64,000 bases of DNA from Helopsaltes ochotensis (Eukaryota; Chordata; Aves; Passeriformes; Locustellidae): assembly GCA_013400155.1 (NCBI GenBank), contig VXBM01001342.1, forward strand, positions 126,498 to 190,497, given 5' to 3'. This document shows, piece after piece, positions 15,577-30,500 of the stretch. Under the pieces are notes generated by a model that ran no database searches, was not told the DNA's origin, and saw only the letters and a list, made by a program, of their open reading frames with translations. How positions within the stretch are numbered: position 1 is the first letter of the stretch; each line of letters starts with the position of its first letter. The position numbers were made by a program, and so were the translations under genes.

Positions 15577-18500
15577 CTGGATTTGGGGTGGGAGAGGGAA
15601 ATCAGCACAGCTCAGGAAAACTGGGGGAGAGGAGAGCCCAGGGCGCAGGGGCGAGGGGGAATTGCATGGAATCACCGATTGGTTTGGGTGGGAAGGGACC
15701 TTAAAACTCACCCAGTGCCACCCCCTGCCATGGGCAGGGACACCTTCCACTATCCCAGGCTGCTCCAAGCCCTGTCCAACCTGGATTTGGACACTGCCAG
15801 GGATCCAGGGGCAGCCACAGCTGTGCCAGGGCCTCACCACCCTCACAGGGAACAATTCTTTCCCAATATCCCATCTATCCCTGCCCTCTGGCAGTGGGAA
15901 GCCATTCCCTGTGTCCTGTCCCTCCATCCCTTGTCCCAAGTCCCTCTCCAGCTCTCCTGGAGCCCCTTTAGGCACTGGAAGTCTGCAATCCTGCCCTTTT
16001 CCCTGCTAATTATCTCAAATTTTCTCCTGCAGGTGAGAACAAGACTTCACAGAGCAGCAACCAAATCTGTGCAGCTTCCTCAGGAGGCTCCTCCACCAGG
16101 GGAGACATTTCCAGGATCTGTTCTTCACTTGGACACCTTCTCAAAAATCTTGTGGAAATTGAAATGCTTTTGAGACTCCCTCAGCTGCTGAATCCAAAAG
16201 TTCTGTGAGGCAAATCAACCACCCAAAAGCTCTGCTTCCATGGGAAACAGGAGGAGATCACTGACATGAACCCCACATAGCAGGACACAGCTCCACAGGG
16301 AACAATTCCCTCTATTGTGAAGTGCAGGGACACCCTGGAGCACTTTGGAAACTCTCTGGCCTTTCTCCATTTCAAGCTACCCTCAAATTGTTTCCCCTCT
16401 CTCTGCTGCCCAAGCAGCACATCTGAGATGTGCAGAAACCTGCTGGGATCCCACCTGCCACCCCAAACTCCTCACCTTCTCCAGAGTCTGCACAAACTGG
16501 TCCACGGGGATGGAGCCACTCAGCAGCGGCTTCAAGGATTTGCACTCGGGCACATCGTCACTCACCCGCTTCCTCTTCTTGCTGGCAGGAGCTTGGGGAG
16601 GTTTTGGAGGGAGCTGATGGATGGGAAGGATGAAAAAAAAAATTCTCACTCTAAAGGATGCAACAGGTTGGGAAACAGTCAAATTCAGAGCAAGCAACTG
16701 CTGAGGGAATGAGAGCGTGGCTTAGCTCCAGCCATTTTGGAAGACTCTGGCATTTTAAGCCCAGCTCTAAGTTTATTTGGCAGCAGGAATGAGTGGAGAA
16801 GGGAGTAAATGAGCAACAGCAGCCTCAGAGCAATTCCATTGCAGCAGTTCAATGCTTCCAGAGTGTTTCCAGGGAAGCAGCTTGGGAAGAGGAGGGCAGC
16901 TTGTCTGCTGTGCTCTGACAGAAATCCTCCTCCAACCCTCATGTCCCTGACATTTCCACATTGGGCTCTCCTCCCAAGTGTCCTGGGCCCAGCCAGCTCC
17001 TGCTGCCCAGCGTGGGAAGGGTTGTTCAGTGAGGCCCTGCAGGCTCATGGATCTGAAAGGGGACAAGGGCAGCCACTGCTGAGCAGGTCCCAGGACATCA
17101 CCTCCTCCAGGAATTCCAGTGCCAGCCTGAAGGGGGTGGCAGGAAGGGAATGTGCAGGGATGTACAGAGATGTAGAACCCCCAGGAAAGCTGAAGGCAGA
17201 TGGTCCCTTCCCAATCTGATGTCCCAGGTCATCTCTCTCCTCTAACCCTTGGTCCTGAGAGGTTGAGACTGATGCTGTTGCTGACTGGGGAACACAGCAG
17301 GATGATCTGTAGCCTCTCTTCAGGAATTATCTCACTTCCCCTTTTATCTCAGCCAGGCACATGGCCAGGGAAAAGAGGGCAGAGAGATTTATTTGCATCC
17401 CACTCCCCGCTCCGGGTGCAATTCCTCAGCCGCACATGCCAGGGCAAAGCCTCTGCCAAGGGCTCTGCTCCGGTGGGAAGGAGTTGCAGGAGGGGTTGCT
17501 GGGGTCCTGGATGGCAGGAACAGCCACAGTAAGGATATTTTTCCTCCCTTTCCCATTAGACTGTACCTGCAGCACGTGCTTGTTGTCCTTAGTATGCAGT
17601 ACAGCAGAAACTGTTGCCAAGGAAATACCAGGCTTGATCTCCAAGGGCACCAGGGAATCTGCAAGCTGAAGCAAAAGGGAGATTTTGGTTCAGCAAGTGA
17701 TCAGCTCAAAAACGTGCATGAAGCCAGCTGTGAGATGAACTGGCAGCGTGGTATTTTTAAACATGGGCTAATGAACTGTAAACACAAAGCCATGGATACA
17801 CTGAGAGCTCCTCGGACCTGCCCAGCCTCCTTCCAGCTCCCCCAAGGATGGATTTCACACTAGGAACAGAGCAGCATGAGGTTTGCAGGAACCAGGGCTG
17901 GTCTCAAAAAACCGTAATGAACACAGAGAACCCTTGTGTGAGAAGACAATTGCTTCATTAATAATTTTAATTAGTAAAACTCGTGGTCCAACCCAGCGTT
18001 ATTATGTTTGTTATGCCCATGGACAATGGAAAATCAAAGTGAGTTTCCTTTCAGTTCTTGACTGCAGAATATCTGGAATAAGAATTTGTCCTTAAAACCC
18101 CAATGTTTTCAATCAACCCACTGCTGATTAGTTTGAAATTATTCCAGCAATGCTGCACAACCCCCTTTCCCCTGCCTTTTATATAATTCTTCCCTGAAAG
18201 ACATAAAGTTTAGTCTTGGCTTGGAGTTTGGATCTAACACTGCTGGCAGTGCTTGGAGTGGGCAGTGCTGCACCTGCTGAGACCAGTGGAAGCTGGCCAG
18301 TTGGGAAGCACCACTTCCAGTCACTTTTCCAAAGGGATTCTGCAGAAAACAGTGCTCATGAATGGAAAAAATGATTCCCTTTTTCCCTCGAAGGGAATTC
18401 AAGGTGCCAGGATGCCAAATCCTTTTGCCACAAAAGCACTGAGCAGGTTTTTCTGTTGGCTGTGACGGTGGCAAAGTTCTTTTAGTAAGTTCTGAAGATC

Positions 18501-21500
18501 TCACCTGCCAATGTTAAAGCTGCAGGAACATTTTGAGAGTTGGAATAAAGCAGCTGGTGTGTTGGAAGAACACAGGCTGCATGAAAAATCTCTAAATTTT
18601 TTCTGTATTCCACTGTGGTGAATCCTAGAAATCCGAATCTGACGGAGCAATTCAGCTCACTGTTACTCTGGGACTCCGTTCAAGATCTTTAAAGCAGGCA
18701 ATTTGAATACAGCCTTTATGGTTTGTTGTTGAAGGCAAAGAGAATGAAAATATAATGACAATCATTGCTTCAGATTTCTCCTGGGACCTAAAAATAGCAG
18801 CACTTGCAGCAGTGAGTTCTGCTGCCTTCCCAGTGGTCGAAGGCACTTTCCATTCCAACCACCTTCCTGAGGAGGATCGATACAAAACGGGCTCTGATGA
18901 AGAGCAAAATAACAAATCCTGTGAAGAGAAAGATCCTTAAAGAACAGGGAATGGCTTGGAAGCCAAGTCTTCTCCTGCCACCGAAGTATTTTACTATTAA
19001 CATTTCTGGAAGTTTTAAATGGGCTAAATAGCAACACTTGGATTATTTACAGTCAGAAAGACAGTAGGACAGGCATTCATTTTTATTTCCTCCCCAGCTC
19101 ACAGCCCTCTCCATGTGGCAGCCAATCCTTTTATTAGAGAAACTCAGCGACCCAGAGCAAAAAGGTCATTTAATCACATCCAGTAATTCACCCGCCAAGG
19201 CCAGGCAGCACTGCTCCGCTCCTTTCAACTGACCTCCTGCACACACAAATCACAGAACTCCTCCAAAATGCTGCAGTAAAGAAACCCTTTTCACACAGGC
19301 AGCAAGTCTCGTCTGAACTCCCAAGCTGTGGCAGCTCCGCTGTTTCCCCTCACAAGTGGGTTTCGAACTTTAATTCTCCTGGCAGCCAGGAAGCCGTGTC
19401 TCATTTCAAGGTTGAATTTGTCCAACTTGCAGCGCCTGGCTCTTGTTGTGCCTTTGTGTGTGAGATTGAAAAGCACCCCCCACCGGGCAGGAATAAATGA
19501 GTCTTCCTTCCAGTCATTATCCCGAGCCCGATGTCACACGCTGGCACCAGGAAAGCCACCAAAGCAGGGACACGGAGATCTAACACCACATTAATCAGTC
19601 CCCTGCCCATGGATGAGCACTTGGACTGCCTTGGGATAAATTTGGGGGGGGATGTGTGTGCTATTTCAGTTTTTAGCTTGCGATGTTCTTCTCTTGTGTT
19701 CAGATCTGTCTGCCCACGCTAAACCAGAGGAAAGGTATTTTTAGCATTAAGTTTTTCCTCTAGGGTTGCATTTTCCACCCCAAAAGGGGATTTGACACAC
19801 ACCCTGGGAGCACAAACACTGCTGACGTTGATGAAGAACAACGTGGGTTAAGTCACTCTTAAGACTCTCCTAAAAATTTCAATGGGGACAACTCTCCCCA
19901 GGTTTGTCTTCTGTCATCAACCAAAAATCCTCTTGCTGGCAACGAGGGGCTGAACAACCACTGAGGATGGGACCTGAAACTCCACAGTAAAAATAAAATG
20001 AGGCTGAATAATCAGGGAATAAAATCAGGGCAGGACCAGACGTTCAGCACACATGGTCTTGGTCCTCTGGAGGATTCTCCCAGGGACAGACATGCTGCAT
20101 GTACAATGGCATTTTAACATCATAGCTGCAGTAATTTCTTCTTAGATTTTTGGGACACCTCCCCAAAGTCTTCTCTTTTCCCTTTTTACCTCTGGCTTAC
20201 ACTGGAGAGGAGGCAGGAAGGCTGACCCGGCAGAGACAAGCAAAGTTTGGGCTGAGTGAGTTGAGCTGGATATGGAGAAAAAGCAGGAGCACAGCAAACT
20301 GACCAACAGTTAAAATCCCCTGAACTTTTAGGATCTGAAATCACTGATGTGTACATTAGATTACAGCATGTGTATTTAGAAAGAGGCCCAGCTGGGTTTT
20401 TACATCATTAAATGTGTTTTCCAGATTTTCAAACTTCAGAAATGTGGGGATCTCTGCATTTGAGGTGGGATCAGATCAGAGAAGCACATGGGAAACCCCA
20501 AACTGGATTTTTTTTGGCAGTCCTGAGGTAGGGAAAGCACTGGTGTAAGGAAAGACATTCCCAGGCAACTCCTGGGCTGCTGCTGCAATTCCTAAAGGGT
20601 CATTCTTGAGCCTACTCCCAGTTTTCAATAATGACCTCAGGACAGAACGAGGAGGAGCGTTCAGAAGGTCCCACTGAAGTTTGTAGGGCACCTTTAACAG
20701 AAAAACAGGACCAGGCTATGAGAGAGGAAAAACTGAAAGACCTCAAGAATTGGAGTGAGAAAAGCAAGATGAAATTCAACAGCACAAAATGAAATCCAAG
20801 GATGGGGCTAATATGAGAATTTCTGCTGTGGGCTGGCAGCTGCTGCAAGGACAGAGGTGAAGGGTTCAGGATTATTAGTCCATCCCAGGGGAGTCACAAA
20901 TGTGACATGGCCACGAAAAAGCTAAATGCAAGCCCAGAAAGTACCAGGTCATCCTCTCTGAGACTGGACCTGGCAAGATTTCACCCGAACTACTTGTAAA
21001 ATTGGGGGTAATTTCAAGTAAGAGATTCTGAAGGGTAGGTTAGGGCAGGAAGAGCTGTCTTGTAAGGGGAAACGAAACATCTTGGCTTATTTAGCCTGCC
21101 AAAAAAAAAGGAAAGCCAAAGGGAGAATTTGATTATTCCACATAAACGCCACAGGGAAAATACCAACAAAAGGGAAAATGTGTTTATGCTCAAACATGAT
21201 GTTAAGAATAAATGTGTGCAGGCCAGCAGTGAATATGTGTAGGCTGGAAATTAGGATGTTTCTGGCCATCAGAGACAGTGGGGGCTTGAAGAGCATCTAC
21301 TGGGAACAGCAGGGGTAAAAGTCTCTGCAATTTGAAATCTTACATTTTTTTTTGAGGCACATTATAAACGCTGTTGGGTAACTGCAGCCGGGTTCTGGCC
21401 ACGTAAGACCTGAGGGCACTTCCATTTCTAGGTGGGAATGATGGAATACAGCCCTGGAACTTGCTGGGTGTGAAGCAATTCCCACTCAGATCTCAGGCCC

Positions 21501-24500
21501 TGAACAGGATGGAATTTGTATGGCACAAAAAAAATATCCCCTGCCAATTGTTAGAGAAGCCCAAGGATTTTAAGAGAGTTAAGAGTTCAGAGAAAGAAAG
21601 CCCTGGAGTGTTCACACCTGCAGAGGTTTTTATAGTAACTACTCCTCAGCAAAACCTAAATGGAGAACCTGCCTCATCCTCCATCCTTCCATTCCCCTGC
21701 TCCTCACCAAATCCAGTTTCTGGGTGCAGGAAAGCATCTTTAATAGGACAAAAATTGCTTCAAGGCTGTGCAGTAGCCTTTTCACAAGCAGGGAGGATCT
21801 GTAGAGTCGGTATTGTACACAGAATTAAAAGCACGGTCTTTGCCACGTCACTGAAATTTGCATGGTGGTGTCAGGAGAGAAGGGTAATTCCCTCACCTCT
21901 TACTTCCTTGCCTCCTCTCATCCCTTAATTTTTTAAAGTAATTTAGTTGCTAATTAATTAATTATTTAAGTTCCAGGAGCTCTGATGGTAACCAGACACA
22001 GGAGGAGCCTCCAACAGAGCCAGCCTTGGTTTCACAGCCCCTGCTAAACCCGGGGCCAAGTGCAGGAATTCTGCAACTGTCAGATCCTTCAGAGGGACAA
22101 AAAAAAAGTGGGGTCAAACACATGGGGTGAAGGGGGAATGGAAATGTGCCTGCGGATTTGTGACCAGCAGGCACAGGGAACAAGGCACAGGCACGCTGCA
22201 GGCAGGATGGAAATTGGGGAATTTTGCTAATGAGACCTAAAGGAACAAAGGCTTTTCCACCAGAGAACATCCCAGAAATGAAGGGCAGCTGTAGAGTCGT
22301 TAGTGGGTGATCTGAGTCAGGTCTTGTCGGGCTTTCAGCCTCGCATTTGACACAATCCAAGGGTTTTAATTCAGCTGCTGAGTTAACCCCAACTTCACAG
22401 AGCTGTCGCTCGCTGGGGGTTTTGCACAGCTCTCTCTGGAGCAGATTTTAAAGTCTCATTAACTCCAGTGGATAAAGAATCCTACCATGAATACCTAAAG
22501 ATTTTGCTATTATCACTTGCAAAAGCCCAGATCTCTTGGCGTTGGGTTTTCACAGAGCCAACATCCAGTGAGGAAATGAAAGAAGCACCAGGTAGGGTCT
22601 GCAGTTCTCAGCAATGAATTAAAGCTCTTCTTTTCCACAGCCATGTTCTGCACCAGGGCTCCAGATCAGCAGGAAGAACCTTGTCCCCAAACCCTTGTCC
22701 CCAAACCCTTGTCCCCAAACCAGAAAGACACCGATCAACCACCAGGGAATAATGCTGGGCAGGATTCCAAGCACCACAACTCACTCTAACCACTCAGCAC
22801 TAACTCTAACCGCTGGCTTTTTGCCAATCCTGTGCCAAAAAAGCAGTTTAAGGATTTAAGGAGTGTAATGAAGGAGATTTATGGCTGTTTAATGAAGCTC
22901 TTCTCCAGGAGCCTGGGAGCAGGCAGGGAACAGTTGTTTGAGGAACTTACAAAAGGATGGTGGAAAACAGAACCAGCAGAAGCAGAAATTAGGCTTGGAT
23001 TTGAATGAAAAATGACAGGTAGGGCAAGCAAGGACATGAAAAATCTTCAAAGTAAAGGCAGTAAAGCTTGCAGATGCAAGAGATGAGTCATTTGAAAGAC
23101 ATAAAAATGGCATAAATCAAAATATTCAAAATATAGCAACCATTTTATGGGTCAGAATGTCAAGTCAGGATGGGATGTTGTTGTTGAAGCTGACTGGGAA
23201 GAGAGAGCTGAGTGCCTGGCTAGGAAAGTATTATCTTACAGGCAGCCATCAAAAATGAAAGGAAAAACAAACCTAGACATTAATACAGGCATGCAAAGGC
23301 AGGCTGGAAGCAGAAAAGCAGATCTGAGTTCCACCTGACTAAGTAGGACAACCTGTGGGTAAGACCAACCACAGAAAAGCTGCAGCAACAAAAAAAGGCA
23401 AAGGAAATGAAGGATAACACATTCCAAGCCCACAAAAGAGAGGAGGAGGGAGCAGAACTCTCTCAGGCTGAACGGCCAGGAGAGAAGAGACATCAGAGTG
23501 AGGTGGGAGATAATATTAAGGAGAAAATAAAGGCTGCGCTGAGCTCTGCTGTTGGAAATCAGGGAGATTTATCAGCGCTGGTTCTGGCTTTGGGTGAGCA
23601 AAGTTGGTAAAAGCTGGGAAAGAGCAGTTTTGGTGGAATGTCAACAGGTGAGGTCCAACCCGGAGAGAGACTCCAGGCAATTCTGCAGTGAGCTGGGAGC
23701 TGGGGCAGGGCTGAGCAGCAGAAGGAAACAGGTTGTATTTCGTTTAAACAGGTTGTTTTTCATTTAAACAGGTTGTTTTTCATTTAAACAGGTTGTATTT
23801 CATTTACTTTTTGTGAGGCTACAGCACGTTGAACCCAGGGGGATTAGTCAGGAAAAAAGGGAGCACAGAGGTCAGAGACTGGATAATGTGGGGTCACCAA
23901 AATGAGCTGAGGGTGGGAAGAAGGACAGAATTCAAAACTCCTTAGTCCCTGAAACACAGAAGGAAGTTGGAAAGGTCAGGTAAAAGCAAAGAAAAGGAGT
24001 CAAGACGAAAGCTCCATGAATACAATGGCTGTTTTCCTCAATCTTCTCTGCAGTGCTTCCTGGTAATTTCACTTGGTGTCAGGCTGTGCCTTGTCCACTG
24101 ACACTCTCCTAACTGGGTTGTGTCCTGAAGAACTTGCAAATTGAGTCTCTGAAAAGCCCAGAGCCCTCAGTGAAGTGTCTGCTGCCAGCATCAAGTGATC
24201 CGCACCATTGTTCAGCTGTAATTAAACTGGAGGCACTTTATTTTCTCAGACACTACTGTTTAATTTTATCTGTTTGCTCCAGAAGGTGTTTTCCATTTTC
24301 CCATCTTTGTCCTGTGAGCAGACAATGCCTAGCCAATTTCCAGGAAGCAGTCTTTTTTTATTATTATTATTTTTTTTTAAAGTGCAAGGCAGATGCTGAG
24401 AAGAAATTATTTGAAGTGTAAAGGTTTGCACAATCCCTGGGAGAGCCATTCCAGCCGGATGCCTTGGGACTGTTAAAAACTCTCTCCAAACAAAGGCTGC

Positions 24501-27500
24501 TGTGAGTGTAAATCTCATTATCATACAACAGGCCTGCCTGACCTGCCTTTGCTCATTGGTGAAGTGACTGAAATACAGACAAGGTCCAGCAGTAAAAGTA
24601 AATTTCCATTTGTCTGACAGGCCAAGATCTGAATCACTGCAAGTTTTAGGAAGGAAATTTCACTCTACCACAGCATCAGCCTGCACTGAGTGGAGCCAAG
24701 CTGAGCCAATCCTTTGGTTTTCAAAAGCTGGAAGAATCCAGGAAGAACTTTGAGCTGGGAAAGGGACTGGAGATGTCAGGAGAGGGCCCTGATCAGGATT
24801 TCACAGCAGCAGCCGTTCTTTTATGAGACTTTCAGGTTTACTTCACACACAAATCCCAGCCCTGCAGCAGATCTAGCAATTACTGTTTTTTTTCCCAGGG
24901 TGGATTTCATCATTCCATTTCAGGCTAACATGGTTTTCACAAATAACAAGCCATTGCAAGGTTTCTAGGAGCTCTAAAATGCCCTTTTCAATTGCCACTT
25001 GAGCCTGCACAGAAGCCCAGAGCTGGTGAGAGCTCATATTGAACAAATGCCCTTTCCCTGCAATACAGAAATTCCTATATTCAGGAACCCTCAACTACTG
25101 AAAAGGGAACATTAAGCAGCAAATACTCCCACACCAGGCAGCCCCATCCATCAAGTCTGAAATCTGTCTTGCACAACCCACTCAGCAGAAGGGGAACCTG
25201 CATCCATTTTTTACCAGGACCATGTAGTTCCCTTAAAAAGAAGGACCAAGATCCTCTTTTGGAGGATGATTTGCATATCTTGGAGCTGGGGAATGGCATC
25301 CCATTAACAGTCCTGAAGCACAGCCTTGCTCTCAGGAGTCTTTTCAGAAGCATCACTACACACCAAGCAGCTTTTGCAACCCGTTGTGAGGAGCAGCTTC
25401 GGAACCAGGGAAATCCCAGAATGGATTGGCAAGGGAGGAACCTTAAATCTCATCCAGTGCCACTCCCTGCCACAGGCAGGGACACCTTCCACTGTCCCAG
25501 GCTGCTCCAAGCCTCTCCAACCTGGCCTTGGACACTTCCAGGAATCCAGGGGCAGCCACAGCTTCTCTGGGAAGCCTCTGCCAAGGCCTCACCACCCTCA
25601 CAGGGAAGAATTTGTCCCCAGTATCCCATCTAACCCTGTCCTCTGGCAGTGGGAAGCCGTTCCTCCTTGTCCTGGCACTCCCCCCCTTGTCCAAAGTCCC
25701 TTTCCAGATCTCTTGGAGTCTCCCTTCAGGTGCTGAAAGGTCACTCCAAAGCCTCCTTAGGCTGAACAATCCCTGGATACGGACAATCACAAGATATTTC
25801 TCCTCCCTGAGTATGGACAGCTCTGAAATTAGGACTCCTGTGAATATAATTGGATGTTATTTGTTAGGGGAGGAGGAAAAAAGGCCATTTCTGTCCTTTT
25901 TCCAGATTTCTGCTGGACCTCTCCGAGTTAAAGGGAATGCAATAGAAACCAGCTTGCTTTTCCCAGGTTGGTGAATGGCACAGTCCCTAGGGAGCATCCT
26001 CCCTCCCAGCAGTTTTGGCAAGTGCAGGGAGAGCTGGAATCCAGTCCCTTCAGAGGTTGACACAAGGGACAGGCTCTCACACAAAGGCTCAGCTCCACCT
26101 CAGAGTTTAGGTGGAAACCCAAAGCTTCCATGGAATTTGAATAATCGGTGAGCCCCAGGCTGGCTCCCTGCACTCTGAACTCAGGATTGGTTTCATGCTG
26201 GTGAACTGAAGCCACGTTTCGCCAGGCTTAGGTCTTAATGGGATCCAATAAAGATGCAAATTTCCCAAACAATTAAATATACATGCCAAGATGGAGCTGC
26301 AGCCAAGCATATTTTGTAATTAAAGCCCTCTCCTTGTCTCCAAGCAGCGGGCTGGGCAGGCTCCTCACAGAGATGGCGTGAAATGGTGGCAGTGAGTGCT
26401 GTGGGCTGGCTGAGGGATTTCTTATGTGAGTCCCAGCACTCTGCACTTCATATTTAGCTCAACTAAAGGATGCTTCCTCCTTCTACACTCCAGTGAAAAG
26501 TCACTCGGTATTCTACTTTCCAAAGGGCAGGAATGCCTGCCTGCAAAAAGCCACTGTCACCTTTGATCCAAGGACACATTTGTGCTGATTGGATTGTCAA
26601 AAAAAATATTGTAAGCTCATGTCTGTCAGAATATGGGTCACCCTTCGTAATATGGGTACATTTGGATGTGACTTAGGGGGTTAATAAATCATTAATAGAT
26701 GTTGTGGGGATAAGTAATCCACATTTTAGATGGCTACAAGCAATCCATTAACCTGCTGGGCTCCTGCAGCCTGTAGGAATTAACCATTTATGGAAATTGT
26801 TGGAATACAAACGAGCCTTTCCACTGCTTCTTTACCATGACTGAAAACTGTTCCTTAATGGGAAGGGTATTTCTAACAGCAGGTGAATTTAGGGAATGAG
26901 AAAGACACCTCCTAGCTACTAACTCCTAGATTCTCTGGATCCTTTCCATGGTCCTGGGGCACTAATTCAAACTGCTGTGCTGAAAACTTCCTCATATTCA
27001 AACTGGAGGTGACTGGTTGCTTCACTCCTGGCAGAGATCGCTGTTTGTCTTGTGGGATGGGATTTTCTTCCAAAGGACAACTCACCTGAACACTGTTTTG
27101 CTTGCTCACAATCACAGAATCATGGAATGGTTTGGGTTGGAAGGAACCTTAAAGCTCATCCCACTCCAATCCTGACACCTTCCACTACCCCAGGTTGCTC
27201 CAGCCTGGCCTTGGACACTTCCAGGGATCCAGGGGCAGCCACAGCTTCTCTGGGAATTCCAGCCCAGCCCCTCCCCACCGTCCCAGCCTGGAATTCCTGC
27301 CCCTCCATCCCTTATCTCAAGTCTCTCTCCAATTCTCCTGGAGCCCCTTTAGGCACGGGAAGGGGGGCTCTGAGGTCTCCAGGTTGAACAGCTCTCTCAG
27401 CCAGCCAATGGTTTTTTTCAGTTCCCATTAGTTTATAGAGTGAAATTACCTCTCAAAAATGCTTCTTTTCTAGTCTCCAGTTGACAGAATGTACTTTACA

Positions 27501-30500
27501 TGATGAGAGTCAACAGTAAATCCCAGCCACAAGACATCTTTAGGACAAATCCCTTTAATTCTGAGGCTGCACCTCCAGCGCTGGGGACAGCTCTGGGTCC
27601 CTCACGACAAGAGGGACATTGAGGGGCTGGAGCATGTCCAGGGAAGGGAATGGAGCTTGGGGGAGGCTCTGGAGCACCAGGAGCAGCTGAGGGAGCTGGA
27701 AAGGGGCTCAGCCTGGAGAAAAGGAGGCTCAGGGGGACCTCCTGGCTCTGCACAACTCCCTGACAGGAGGGGACAGCCAGGGGGGGTCGGGCTCTGCTCC
27801 CAGGGGACAGACAAAGATGAGAGAAAATAGCCTCGAGTAGCACCAGGGGAGGTTCAGGTGGGATATTGGGAAGAACTCTGTTATAGTCACCTATTATAAA
27901 GGTTTTTTGCCAATATTAAGATGAATGCTGTGTGTATAGTGGATTTGCTGTCAAGATACAGTTTCTTTCTGCCATTAGCAAAACTTAGAGATGGTAGTGT
28001 GGGATAGCTGATACATGGTTATGTTTGTCACTGAAGGGCCTGTTTAGTTGGGATAACACCCAGCAAACACATGATGAGGCCCCTGCTGCTGACATGCCAA
28101 CCATCAACACCGACCTTCTGTGGAAAGTATGGACCAAGGCCCAAGCTGGAGGTGACAAGGAAGACACAACCGAGAAACATGCACACTCTAAAAAGGCGGC
28201 CCCAAGGAGGGGCCATGCTAAACAGTTCCTGGAATACGGAAACTGGTTTGTGGAAAAGTTTGAATATGCAACAGACTGATGCAATAGAGAGGGTATTTAA
28301 AGAAGACCTCTGAGGCAGCAGATCGTGGATTTGGCAAGATGCCAGGTCACCTGGCTGGCCCGTAATTCCTCTGCTTAATCTGTCTCCTGTTGTGATGCTT
28401 GGTTTGTTCCCAAATCTCCCCTAGTTCTTACCCAGTTGGTTTGTACTTAAACTTTTCCCTTCCCATTGTTGCAGAAAGTTCCCTGTCAGCCCCAGTTCGT
28501 TCCACCTCCCCAGGTGTCAATCTGTGACTGTCCACACCCCCTGTTTCCAGAAGGTTCTCCCTCACTCGGCACTCTGTTGGCTCCCCAAATTGTAACCACC
28601 CCATACACTTCCCCATTGGCCAAGGTTTTATGGGCCGCTCCCTGTGATCCTCCCCCATTGTGTTACTATTGGCTGTTGCAATGTGTTCACCCCTTGTTCC
28701 AGCCCTGTTCAAAAAGCCCTGGCACTCCCTTTGTTTGAGCTCTCTCTCCCTGGATCCTTCAGCCCCAATGAACTCCTTGCTGGAACCCATACTGAGAGCC
28801 TCCTCCTTCTCCTTTGCTCGATCCTGGACGTGACTTGCTCTCCAGCTTGGGGATTGATTACCCCAAAGGTCCTGCCTCAGGCAGAGATTTTCCTCAGGTG
28901 GCTCCCCACTCCTGGCGCTTCCACCAGCTCCAAGGAGCTAGCCGGAGTAGGATTTACAAAGGAGCTAATGCGTCAGTCTCCTAATTGTCTTAGCTTTTTT
29001 AATTAAACCTATTTCTTAAAACTTACCAGGATAGTGAACCTCGTTCTTCACCAACTCCTTCAAGGAAAGGGAGCTGGAGGAGTCCCCACCCCTGAAAGTG
29101 ACACTTCACGCCGACTGCCAGCTCAGCTCCACGACCTCAAAGACCTTTCCCAACCCCAACAACTCTGCGCTTCCACGGCTTTCCAGAAGCTGTGAGCTGG
29201 AATTTGGCTGTGGGAGCAGAAACCCCCGCCCCATGCCCCGTGCCCTGCCTGGGGGGGGGACTCACGTCAGGCATGATCTCGATCTTCTCGTAGCGGCGCT
29301 TGTAGGGCAGCGTGAGCACCTCGGCGCGGCGGTAGGACATGGCCGGGGGCTGGCAGTCGATCATCAGGTCCGTGCGGTGGGACTGCGTGGGAGGGGGCTG
29401 CGTGTACTGCTCGGGGCACACCACGTGCAGGGGCTGCAAAAAGAGCGGCGTGCAATTCCCGTCAGCACGGCAAGGGCGCTCCTGCAGGAGCGGGAGTCGA
29501 GCGCAGCGGCGACCCGCCCGGAATTTTACGTCTTTAATCGCCGCTTTAAGATGCCGTGCTTGCCACAAGAAGAGGAAAAATAAAAAATATTAAATGTTTT
29601 TTTCTCCCAGATCCTTGCCAGATAAGCTGGAAGGAAATGGCAACAGTGGTGGAGATCGTCCCTAGTGTCAACACGTGAGGCTGCAGAAACCTCGGCCGTC
29701 AATAATCCAGGCTGCAAAAACAACTCCTGGAGTTTTCCAGCAGTATGTTAACAAAGCATCAACAGGTTGGTTGCCACTGCGGGGTTTAAGGAAGCCAAAG
29801 GAGAAGCCAGTGGTTCTGCAAGCTGCCCTGGGGACAGCACAAGACATCAGCAGTAACGTGGAAGAAGGTGTTTATCTCTGTCACTTTGCAGTGACAAGCC
29901 AGGTTGCAGAATAACGAGATAGAGTGATGCAGGCAGTGTTAGGAGGTTTGGAAGAATGTGGATTGCAGAGTTCAGCAAGATAGAACACAGGGAAAAGCTC
30001 AGCCAGAAAAAAATTCTGGCTATTATTTTAATTAATATAATATTAATTATTATTTGTCATGAGTCAGAAAGCAAATTTTAGTAGAAACAAATGGGATGGG
30101 TCACTAAAGCCCCAAAGAGTCAAGGGGAACAGCAGATACTACAAGAACTCTTTTTTTCTTAGACCTCTCCTAAAGCAGAGCTCAATGCTGTGTCCTCTTC
30201 GTGAAAAAAAAAGGATCTGGCTGTTGTCTCCATTTTTGTTTAATGCAACATTTGCTCACAGTTCACTTATTTAATTTCGGCTGTGTGAAGAAACGCCAAG
30301 AAAAGGCAACAGAAAATTCATTACCTGGACTTCTTTGAGCAATTTAGACACCTGAATGAAGTTGAGTCTGGTGTCAATGGGACAGTAAACACATTTCATT
30401 GCCAAGGGCTGATAGGGAGCCAGGGCATCCAGGTAAGAGAAATCGGGTTCTGGAAAGAGAAATGTTGAAAACACTCAAAGCCCATTAACAACAAAAAGGG

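Larger units (their letters stand above)
17666..29265. other. Longest INTS9 intron in window (11.6 kb)
   Basis: It contains an old CR1 (about 20680-21300), CR1 copies at 25412 and 27108, a CR1 split by an LTR (27556-29175), a 14-bp triplicate at 22680-22721 and a 20-bp array at 23727-23806. I recognised nothing in 17.7-20.6 kb or 21.5-25.4 kb beyond those arrays. Confidence 0.75.

Noticed and set aside
28025..28790. ORFs inside the LTR block, considered as retroviral genes
   Set aside because: They are short, overlapping and on both strands, with no gag, pol or env resemblance; the block looks like LTR only.
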